Source: JAHBNG01 sp039028975
GTDB taxonomy: Bacteria > Chloroflexota > Anaerolineae > Caldilineales > Caldilineaceae
Direction: 5' to 3'
DNA length: 63,158 nt
Assembly (NCBI GenBank): GCA_039028975.1
Contig: JBCCHB010000097.1
Span: forward strand, 1-63,158
Below the pieces are notes generated by a model that was given only the letters and a program-made list of their open reading frames with translations, had not been told where the DNA came from and made no database searches. Position numbers and translations under genes: made by a program. This document shows, piece by piece, positions 8,444 through 15,708 of this stretch; positions within the stretch are counted from its first letter, which is position 1; every line of letters starts with the position of its first letter.

Positions 8444-10240
8444 ATGAACAAACAACAAGGACCACTGGAAGAACCAGCTGGCGAATGGTTCGTCAACCGG
8501 AAGGAAGCGCTTGAACTTTTCTGGAAGTGGGCTACTGACATTCCGGACCGTCCTAGAGGTAGTTATGCCTTAATTGGTTTAAGGCGTACAGGCAAGACGA
8601 CGATTATCCACAAAGTCTTTAATCGGCTCTTTCATGAGCAGCGCCGCGTCATGCCTATCTACGTCACTTTTGCCGAATATTTGAATCGCTCTAAACCACT
8701 CGGTGCGTATGAGTTTGCCGAAGAATATTTTATGGGCGTAATGCGTAGCTATTTGGCCTTTCGTCACCGACGCCCAGACTTGCATCATTTCCGGACAAAA
8801 TATCAAGAACTCTATCTATTGGCTCATGAGCTATCAGATGAACTGGCGTTGGAGTGGTTTCGGATCTATCAAGGCGAAAAAACCGTAACAGCTCATAATG
8901 TGATGCAGTGGGCGATCAACTTCCCCAAGGGCTATGCATGGACCAATGACATGCCCATGGCCATCTTTATCGACGAATTTCAGGTCCTAACTGACGTTTA
9001 CAATCCAGATAGCCAAAGAATGCGCGACTTGACCGATTCGTTTCAGCAGGCGTCGGAAACTAGATGGGCACCCATTGTGGTTTCGGGGTCATCTGTCTCC
9101 ATGATGGTAGACGACGCATTAAGTGGGCTATTGTCTGGGCGTTTTTCACTATGGTATGTTGAACCACTGTTGGAAGAACATGCGGTGGACTTAGTCTTCC
9201 GTCTTGGACAAATTCATAACATCAAAGTCACCCCAGAACTGGCAAAAGCGATTTGGGAATTAACTCAGGGTTATCCCTATCCAATCGAGCGCCTTATGAA
9301 GAGTGCATCTCCAGCAATAAATCGATTGCCTGACTTGGATGCCTTAGACGAGATTCTGCTCTTTGAGCTAACAGAGAGGCGTGGTGGATTATGGTATCAC
9401 TATCACAGTGAGTACGGTAAATACATCAATCAAATCAATGGCGATCAGATTACCCGCAAGACGCTACTCTGGATCATCAAACATCCTGGGCAACGTATCT
9501 TTGCGGATGCGATTGCCGCCGAACTAAATTTGGATGAGAAAAAGGTTCGGGAATCGCTGGAGAAATTGCACGAAGCCGACATCATTCACTCCACGGGCTG
9601 GTTGAGCTATGAAGATCCCAAAGACCCCATGCTCCATCGCTACATTGAATTTCAACATCACCGTGAGGTGGAGCAATTATCACCTGAGGAGGCCGTTCAG
9701 AATCTTATCAGCGAAGTCAATCGAATTCGAGGCATAGCTAATCATCAGGTTGGTCATCTTGCTGAGGTGATTGTAGCTGGTGTGATGCGAAACTTCGACG
9801 GGAGCGAGCTCGATGGGCAGGAATGGTTTGGGATACCAGGGTTGATTACACTGCCCAAGATAGAGAAAATCGAACGGAGGGAAGGTGTCATCAAAAAGGG
9901 CGAATACAACGAAATTGATGTGATTGGGGAATTTCGTCTACCCGATAATTCCCCATCAGATACAAATTCATCAGCCCCTAAAAGCATTGGTGCTTGGCTG
10001 GTGTCAGTGCGCTATCGTAACAAGAAAATGGGGCTAGCTGAGATCGAGAAATTCCTCAAACATACTATGGCGGTCAAATCTGAAAAGGGATATGCTACTG
10101 TCATCCGTTGGTACTTCAGTAAATCGGGCTTTACCGAAGAGGCCACCAAACGGCTTCAAGAAGATGGTATTTATTTCAGTGATCAGCAGCAGTTTAACAA
10201 TCTGGCTAATCAATTTGATTTTTTGGGGTTGCCTGCTTAA
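8444..10240 (+). CDS. archaeal-type P-loop ATPase, possible C-terminal nuclease-like domain
   Basis: 598 residues. The N-terminal ATPase has Walker A GLRRTGKTT (residues 45-53) and Walker B MAIFIDEFQVL (about residue 172), followed by a sensor-like VVSGSS. This is the pattern of the 'archaeal ATPase' branch of STAND/AAA-type NTPases. Around residues 330-390 is a winged-helix-like stretch (IFADAIAAELNLDEKKVRESLEKL). The C-terminal third contains EIDVIGEF, then WLVSVRYRNKK, which resembles the acidic and lysine motifs of PD-(D/E)xK-type folds attached to such ATPases. Function is unknown in most members. A GAGGAA site precedes the ATG. It is followed by the nucleotidyltransferase operon after 69 bases. 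Confidence 0.72.
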   Translation: MNKQQGPLEEPAGEWFVNRKEALELFWKWATDIPDRPRGSYALIGLRRTGKTTIIHKVFNRLFHEQRRVMPIYVTFAEYLNRSKPLGAYEFAEEYFMGVMRSYLAFRHRRPDLHHFRTKYQELYLLAHELSDELALEWFRIYQGEKTVTAHNVMQWAINFPKGYAWTNDMPMAIFIDEFQVLTDVYNPDSQRMRDLTDSFQQASETRWAPIVVSGSSVSMMVDDALSGLLSGRFSLWYVEPLLEEHAVDLVFRLGQIHNIKVTPELAKAIWELTQGYPYPIERLMKSASPAINRLPDLDALDEILLFELTERRGGLWYHYHSEYGKYINQINGDQITRKTLLWIIKHPGQRIFADAIAAELNLDEKKVRESLEKLHEADIIHSTGWLSYEDPKDPMLHRYIEFQHHREVEQLSPEEAVQNLISEVNRIRGIANHQVGHLAEVIVAGVMRNFDGSELDGQEWFGIPGLITLPKIEKIERREGVIKKGEYNEIDVIGEFRLPDNSPSDTNSSAPKSIGAWLVSVRYRNKKMGLAEIEKFLKHTMAVKSEKGYATVIRWYFSKSGFTEEATKRLQEDGIYFSDQQQFNNLANQFDFLGLPA

Positions 10241-10309
10241 ATTCGGTGCTCCGGATAGTCAAACATAGCTTGTTCCCGTGAATATGGGGATATCCTCTTT
10301 TTCAGCAAC

Positions 10310-11779
10310 ATGCATACCTACAAGCTCCGCCAGAAAATTCGCGCCAATGTCCTCAATACCATCGTTGCCGACCCCCGCTTCGTTGGCTGTGTCGATTACG
10401 GTTCGGCTAGTGAAGGACGGGATGATGAATGGTCCGATATAGATCTAGCTTTCTTTGTGCGAGATGAATCGCTAGATGAGATCAATCGTCACTGGAAATC
10501 TTGGGCCAGCCAGTTTGGCACGCCACTTCTTATGTATATGACAAAGTTTGACCATCCGTGGGTGGTCTATGAAGCAGAACCAATTCCACTGCGGGCAGAT
10601 TTTGCTTTTCATCCAGAATCGAAGTTAGATATGCTCCTGGATTGGCCTAACTCGCCGATCAGCGTAGAGGCTATGGTGCTTTACGACAATACAGGTGGTC
10701 GACTAACTCAAATTGTCAGCCAGATTGTCGGGCAGGATCTTGGTCCGCAGGATCTTCAGCAAACCTTCGAGCGGGTCTGTGGTGACTTCTGGTACTACAT
10801 GTTGCGCATCGAAGCACGGATTCGACGGGGTGAGCTGTGGGGTGCAGCGTGGCAATTTAGCGAAATTGTGATTGTCAATCTATGCGCTCTGCTCAGGATT
10901 CAGCATCATGCGCTTGAGCGGTTTCGCGGTTCGGACCCGACGGTTGGTATAGCCAAGGTGATCACGCCAGAGCAGTTGCATCGACTCAACCGCTGTGTGA
11001 CAGGTCCAAATGAAGATGAACTGCGCCGGGTACTAATCGAAGCGGCCCAGTTGGGTCGAGAAGTCTGTGGAGCAATTGTGAAGCAGCATAAATGGGAGTG
11101 GCCAGAGCAGTTGGCCATTCAAGTCACTGAATTAAATCGCACAGCGCTAACTAGCCAAGATGTCATTGCTCTCTATGATGGTGCGGCTGAACGTTATGAT
11201 GAATTGGTGGAATCCACGAACTATATTGGACCCAATTGGTTCAGTAGACAGCTGAAAACCATATCCCTACCACCGGACCTACATTTTCTCGACTGCGGAT
11301 GCGCCAACGGAATCAACGCCAAAGCAATGTTGAAGAACTACCCTGAAGCCACTGCGGTAGGGATTGATATTTCACCCAAGATGGTGAATGCAGCCAGTCA
11401 AACAGATCTATATAAAGAGCTATTCACCCATGATCTGAGTCATCCCCTAAGCTTTTTACCGCCAGATAAGTTTGATTTGGTCATTGCATTTGGCTGCCTG
11501 GAGTTTCTTACGTCACCCCAGGCTTTTCTAGGTGAAATGCATCGGGTATTGAGAAAAAATGGAGAATGGATGTTGAGCCTTCAGCTATATGTTGAAGGGC
11601 GTGCTGATGCACCTCGAATGATGAGAAGTGGAACTGTGATTCACCATGCCTATTCTGAAGCGGAAATCAGTCGGATGATTACTACTGCAGGTTTAGATCT
11701 TATTTCAACCGAAGAAGTGGTTGGCTACACAGGTGGCGCTCCCTGTCCATACTTGATGGTACAGGGACGTAAGAGATAA
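10310..11779 (+). CDS. fusion protein: nucleotidyltransferase (ANT(6)-like) + SAM-dependent methyltransferase
   Basis: 489 residues with two enzyme domains. The N-terminal domain has the polymerase-beta-type nucleotidyltransferase motif G31-S32 ... D43-I-D45 (GSASEGRDDEWSDIDLAFFV). Its layout is like that of aminoglycoside 6-adenylyltransferases, including a helical second half (residues about 130-270). The C-terminal domain (about 285-489) is a class I methyltransferase with motif I LDCGCANG near residue 327, AVGIDIS, and DLVIAFGCLEFL. Both active-site motifs look intact. A stand-alone antibiotic-resistance enzyme would not carry the second domain. It starts the operon with the deaminase (15-base gap) and two dehydrogenases. 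The substrate is unknown. Confidence 0.85.
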   Translation: MHTYKLRQKIRANVLNTIVADPRFVGCVDYGSASEGRDDEWSDIDLAFFVRDESLDEINRHWKSWASQFGTPLLMYMTKFDHPWVVYEAEPIPLRADFAFHPESKLDMLLDWPNSPISVEAMVLYDNTGGRLTQIVSQIVGQDLGPQDLQQTFERVCGDFWYYMLRIEARIRRGELWGAAWQFSEIVIVNLCALLRIQHHALERFRGSDPTVGIAKVITPEQLHRLNRCVTGPNEDELRRVLIEAAQLGREVCGAIVKQHKWEWPEQLAIQVTELNRTALTSQDVIALYDGAAERYDELVESTNYIGPNWFSRQLKTISLPPDLHFLDCGCANGINAKAMLKNYPEATAVGIDISPKMVNAASQTDLYKELFTHDLSHPLSFLPPDKFDLVIAFGCLEFLTSPQAFLGEMHRVLRKNGEWMLSLQLYVEGRADAPRMMRSGTVIHHAYSEAEISRMITTAGLDLISTEEVVGYTGGAPCPYLMVQGRKR

Positions 11780-11794
11780 TTGAAGGACAAACGT

Positions 11795-12232
11795 ATGGAC
11801 AAATTTATGCAAGCCGCCATCGAAGAGGCGCGTAAGGGCTTAGAAGCAGGAGGTATTCCCATCGGTTCCGTCTTGGTGATAGATGGTAAGATCGTTGGGC
11901 GTGGCCACAACCAGAGAGTGCAGAAGGGCAGTGCAATTCTACACGCCGAGATGGATTGCCTGGAAAATGCTGGCCGTCTGACGGCTAAGGAATACCAGAG
12001 CGCCGTGCTCTACTCGACCCTGTCCCCTTGTGACATGTGTAGTGGAACCGCGCTACTTTACAAGATTCCCAAGGTTGTGATTGGTGAAAATAAGACATTC
12101 CAAGGACCGGAAGAGTATGTGCGGTCGCGAGGTGTAGAGGTAGAAATCCTCAACTTATCCGACTGCATTCAGCTGATGGAAGAGTTCATCGCTACCAAGC
12201 CAGAACTCTGGAATGAGGATATTGGTGAGTAA
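11795..12232 (+). CDS. cytosine deaminase, yeast Fcy1 type
   Basis: Zinc hydrolase of the cytidine/deoxycytidylate deaminase fold, 145 residues. Zinc and catalytic residues are H50-A-E52 and P78-C79-DM-C82. Beyond these, the sequence follows the fungal cytosine deaminase Fcy1 unusually closely: GG.PIG, GRGHN.R.QKGSA.LH, LYSTLSPCDMC, and a C-terminal ELWNEDIGE where yeast has the similar DWFEDIGE tail that closes the active site. Predicted reaction: cytosine to uracil plus ammonia. Start at ATG 11795 because GAAGGAC lies just upstream; the in-frame TTG at 11780 is less likely. One base separates its stop from the next gene. Confidence 0.88.
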   Translation: MDKFMQAAIEEARKGLEAGGIPIGSVLVIDGKIVGRGHNQRVQKGSAILHAEMDCLENAGRLTAKEYQSAVLYSTLSPCDMCSGTALLYKIPKVVIGENKTFQGPEEYVRSRGVEVEILNLSDCIQLMEEFIATKPELWNEDIGE

Positions 12233-12233
12233 C

Positions 12234-13262
12234 ATGAAACGGATTGGTATTCTAGGCACCGGTTCTATTGCCCGCTGGCATGCCCGATGTTGGCAGAGGC
12301 TACCCGTGGAGATGGTGGGGTATTTTGATCTCAATCAGGCTGCCGCGCAGGGGTTTGCTGAACAGTATGGCGGGACGGCCTTCCCGACGCTGGACGAGTT
12401 CTTGGATCAGGTGGATTTGGTTGATGTCTGCACCCCTGGAACAGCCCACACCGAATGTGTGGTCGCTGCGGCAGAAGCAGGTAAAGCCGTTACATGTGAA
12501 AAGCCCCTTGCTCGTCATCTCAATGAATGCACAACCATGATCGACGCGTGTGAAAAAGCCGGCGTCCCTTTATTTATTGCCCATGTGGTGCGCTTCTTTC
12601 CTCAATTTGCCGGGGCCAAAGCGTCCATCGATAGTGGTGCCATTGGCAACCCTGGCGTTATCCGAACTGTACGAAACGGCTCCTTTCCTGGCGGAAATGG
12701 CAATACGTACTATGGAGATTTCAGGAAGAGTGGTGGCGTGATCATGGATGTTGGGATTCACGATATTGACTTCCATCGCTGGTGCTGTGGTGAGGTAGAG
12801 CGAGTCTTTGCCCGAGGCCTCTCTCATGCCGGTATCGATGATCGCGATCATGCTTTGATGGTATTGCGCTTTGAATCTGGGGCTATTGGTCATATTGAAT
12901 GCAGTTGGGCACATCCTCCTGGTCAGTTTCGGACCCGGCTAGAGATTGCTGGGGATGAGGGACTCATCGAGTGGGATTCGGCCGATCGACAGGCCATTGT
13001 CAGCGCCTTCCGTTTAGAAGATGATCCTAAAGCACCTGTTCCCCGAAATGGTGAAAGCCCTACTTCATTAGATGACGATCCCTACCTCAAGGAACTGGCC
13101 CACTTTTTGGATCATGTGGAAAATGGCACGCCTCTTCTGGTTACCCCTCATGATGCCTATATGGCCGTTAAGGTCTCTCTTGCAGCCATAGAATCGGTAC
13201 GCATTGGTCAACCAGTTGATATCGCATCATTTGAAGAAAACTTTGGAGAGCATCTACAATGA
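12234..13262 (+). CDS. Gfo/Idh/MocA family NAD(P)-dependent oxidoreductase
   Basis: 342 residues. The Rossmann motif GILGTGSIARWHARCW lies at the N terminus, the family EKP motif is CEKPLARHLNE (about residue 90), and a catalytic-domain HD.D..RW pattern appears as GIHDIDFHRW (about residue 180). Enzymes of this family oxidise or reduce sugars, inositols and related polyols. The start ATG 12234 follows the deaminase stop by one base, with GGTGAG upstream. It overlaps the next, related gene by four bases (ATGA). The substrate cannot be told. Confidence 0.9.
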   Translation: MKRIGILGTGSIARWHARCWQRLPVEMVGYFDLNQAAAQGFAEQYGGTAFPTLDEFLDQVDLVDVCTPGTAHTECVVAAAEAGKAVTCEKPLARHLNECTTMIDACEKAGVPLFIAHVVRFFPQFAGAKASIDSGAIGNPGVIRTVRNGSFPGGNGNTYYGDFRKSGGVIMDVGIHDIDFHRWCCGEVERVFARGLSHAGIDDRDHALMVLRFESGAIGHIECSWAHPPGQFRTRLEIAGDEGLIEWDSADRQAIVSAFRLEDDPKAPVPRNGESPTSLDDDPYLKELAHFLDHVENGTPLLVTPHDAYMAVKVSLAAIESVRIGQPVDIASFEENFGEHLQ

Positions 13263-14254
13263 GCCAGCCACTCACCTTCGGCATTATCAGCTTTGCCCAT
13301 GGCCACGCCCATGGCTACACGAAGTGTTTGCAGCAAATAGCAGAAGCAACATTAGTTGGTATTTATGATGATGACAACGAGCGCGGTCAAGCAGCGGCCC
13401 ACCAGCACTCTGTTCCGTACTTTAGCTCACTGGATGAATTGCTAGCGATTGGACTAGACGGCGTCATGATCTGTTCAGAGAATGCCAACCATCGCGCCCA
13501 TGTCGAAGCCGCCGCGGGGCAGACGGGAGCGATTCTTTGTGAGAAGCCTATCGCTACAACGCTAGAGGATGGTCAGGCAATGATTGACAAGTGTGCAGCC
13601 ACTAGTACCAAGCTGCAAATTGCCTTTCCCGTTCGCTTTGCACCAACCATCCAACGGCTAAAGGCTCTATTGGATGATGAGAAGCTTGGGCAAGTGTATG
13701 GTGCCAAATGCACCAATCATGGTTCTATGCCGGGCAACTGGTTTGTCCAAGAAGAGTTATCTGGAGGAGGTGCAGTCATCGACCATACGGTTCACGTGAT
13801 CGATCTACTCCGATGGTTCTGGGGTTCAGAGGTCACCCAGGTTTATGCAGAGATTGGGGAAAGTCTACTGCACCCAGAGTTAGGCATAGACGATGCAGGG
13901 CTGCTCTCTTTCCAACTGGCCAATGGCATCTATGGTACGCTGGATACAAGTTGGTCTCGTTCGCCCAGTTACCTGACCTGGGGCGACGTAAAGATTGAGG
14001 TCGTCGGGGAAAAAGGGGCCATTCAGGTCGATGCATTTGATCAGCATCTAACCGTAGCCAGTGAGCAGGCCGGTAAGAGCCGTTGGCAGAATTGGGGTAG
14101 TAACATGGATCTAGGATTGGTTCAGGACTTCGTCGAGATGATTCGGCAGGATCGCGCTCCGTCTATTACAGGATACGATGGTCAAAAGGCATTAGAGGTT
14201 GCACTAGCGGCCTATGAGTCAGCTCGACAGGGACAGTCAATCCAGTTGGGTTAG
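13259..14254 (+). CDS. Gfo/Idh/MocA family oxidoreductase, second copy
   Basis: 331 residues, translation-coupled to the preceding gene by an ATGA overlap. It has the family signature CEKPIATTLEDGQAM (about residue 92) and the catalytic HVIDLLRW (about residue 180). The N-terminal dinucleotide loop is unusual: FGIISFAHGHAHGY replaces the normal GxGxxA. This occurs in a subset of the family and may alter cofactor handling. Two adjacent different Gfo/Idh/MocA enzymes often act in sequence or as hetero-oligomers. Here they accompany a cytosine deaminase and a nucleotidyltransferase-methyltransferase, so a nucleoside- or sugar-derived substrate is plausible. Confidence 0.88.
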   Translation: MSQPLTFGIISFAHGHAHGYTKCLQQIAEATLVGIYDDDNERGQAAAHQHSVPYFSSLDELLAIGLDGVMICSENANHRAHVEAAAGQTGAILCEKPIATTLEDGQAMIDKCAATSTKLQIAFPVRFAPTIQRLKALLDDEKLGQVYGAKCTNHGSMPGNWFVQEELSGGGAVIDHTVHVIDLLRWFWGSEVTQVYAEIGESLLHPELGIDDAGLLSFQLANGIYGTLDTSWSRSPSYLTWGDVKIEVVGEKGAIQVDAFDQHLTVASEQAGKSRWQNWGSNMDLGLVQDFVEMIRQDRAPSITGYDGQKALEVALAAYESARQGQSIQLG

Positions 14255-14478
14255 AGTAGCCCCCCCAATAGACCGGCCGTCATAGCCATACAAAAGAGCA
14301 GTACCACAACACCGATTAGAAGTGCGAGGAGAATCGAGGCTGCAGAAAACTCCGATGGTGCTTTATTGCCACTTTCCACGTTAATCGCGATTAGAACGCC
14401 CACAAGAAAGATGCCAATGCCCAAAATAGGGCTGACCATAAGCAGTACAACGCCGATTAATGCAACTGCCCATCCCAT
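14251..14478 (-). CDS. small membrane protein of unknown function
   Basis: 75 residues with two hydrophobic segments: one of about 30 residues at the N terminus (WAVALIGVVLLMVSPILGIG...) and one at the C terminus (ILLALLIGVVVLLFCMAMTAG). They are joined by a short polar stretch, GNKAPSEFS. An AGGAGAT ribosome-binding site lies upstream of the ATG at 14478. It is convergent with the preceding dehydrogenase, and the two stop codons overlap. No family was recognised. Confidence 0.65.
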   Translation of the reverse strand: MGWAVALIGVVLLMVSPILGIGIFLVGVLIAINVESGNKAPSEFSAASILLALLIGVVVLLFCMAMTAGLLGGLL

Positions 14479-14652
14479 AATCTATTGGATCTCCTCTCAG
14501 CTCGATTGAGGCTTACCTGACGAGGATTGATGTAGGGATGGTTGTAGGGCTGGCAGAGCCTCACTATCATAACGAATAAAATGGGGATATGGTTCACTTG
14601 CAGCCGAAGGCTGCGCTGTGCTACACTCGCTTTCTGACTATATTTATCCACT

Positions 14653-14766
14653 TATACTTCGCTAGAAAAGTCTTGTCCCGGCTATTGTCTAATCTACGCT
14701 GGATAATTCCGAAAAGCGAGGACAAACCCGTCTTCACAGGTACAAGCTTTTTCTGGCCGTCTATAG
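14653..14766 (+). repeat. dispersed palindromic element, family A, copy 3 (longer variant)
   Basis: It begins TATACTTCGCTAGAAAAGTC and ends TTTTTCTGGCCGTCTATA. It is about 22 bp longer than the 92-bp copies because of an insertion near 14730-14750. The GGCCGTCTATA end is 42 bases before the ATG at 14809. Confidence 0.8.
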
Positions 14767-14808
14767 TAATTGAAGACGCACAACCAACGAATATGTAACG
14801 CGATTATT

Positions 14809-15690
14809 ATGAGAAAAAAGTCTGAGCAGATTGGCGAGTATGCATTGCTCGATTCTGGCAATATGCAAAAATTAGAACAGGTTGGCCCCTACCGAATCAT
14901 TCGGCCTTCTCCCCAAGCAATCTGGACGCCTCAGCTCGCCAAAGGTGAGTGGAAGCGAGCCGATGCTCAGTTTCAGCGGGATAGCACGGGGAACGGTGAA
15001 TGGACGTGGCATAACAAAGTTGCGCGCGATTTTGAAGTGCTCTACAACAACCTTTTCTTCCAGATTCAGCTCACCAACTTCGGCCATATGGGTCTTTTTG
15101 CCGAACAGATGGAGAACTGGGATTGGCTACGCACTAAGATTCGTGATCGAATGAAGCGAACCAACGATAGAAATCTACATGTTCTCAATCTTTTTGCTTA
15201 TACAGGTGGGAGTTCATTGGCCGCGAGTCAGGCTGGTGCTCATGTCGTTCATGTGGATGCATCCAAAAGCATTGTGGATTGGGCCAAAAAGAATGCGCGC
15301 CTCTGTCACTTGGAAGAGCGGCCGATTCGCTGGTTGGTTGATGATGCCATCAAGTTTGCTAAGCGAGAGATCCGACGCAACAACCGCTACCAGGGGATCA
15401 TTTTTGACCCGCCCTCTTTTGGTCGTGGCCCCAAGGGTGAAGTATTTAAGATCGAAAAGGATCTGGAAGTACTGATGAATTGCTGCCAGGAGTTACTGGC
15501 CAAAGACGCCTTATTTGTCTTATATAGTTGTCACACGCCTGGATTTACGCCCACATCCATGAAGAATCAATTGACTCCAGCTATACCTAAAGAAGAGGGG
15601 ATGTTAGAGGTAGGAGAAATGATTATAGTGGACAAGTGTGGACGAGCGTTACCCAGTGGCGTCTATGCACGGTGGTCTGCAGAAGATTGA
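14809..15690 (+). CDS. class I SAM-dependent methyltransferase, RlmI/YccW-like
   Basis: 293 residues. It starts with LLDSGNMQKLEQVGPYRIIR, typical of a branch of S-adenosylmethionine-dependent RNA methyltransferases. The fold follows: motif I VLNLFAYTGGSSLAASQAGA (about residue 125), VHVDASK, and the motif IV loop FDPPSFGRGPKGEVFKIEKD (about residue 200). The [N/D]PPSF loop is the hallmark of the RlmI/RlmK-type enzymes that methylate rRNA bases. The ATG at 14809 is preferred over a TTG at 14770 because homologous sequence begins there. Its exact RNA target is unknown. Confidence 0.82.
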   Translation: MRKKSEQIGEYALLDSGNMQKLEQVGPYRIIRPSPQAIWTPQLAKGEWKRADAQFQRDSTGNGEWTWHNKVARDFEVLYNNLFFQIQLTNFGHMGLFAEQMENWDWLRTKIRDRMKRTNDRNLHVLNLFAYTGGSSLAASQAGAHVVHVDASKSIVDWAKKNARLCHLEERPIRWLVDDAIKFAKREIRRNNRYQGIIFDPPSFGRGPKGEVFKIEKDLEVLMNCCQELLAKDALFVLYSCHTPGFTPTSMKNQLTPAIPKEEGMLEVGEMIIVDKCGRALPSGVYARWSAED

Positions 15691-15708
15691 GCAGAGTGAG
15701 GGACATGT

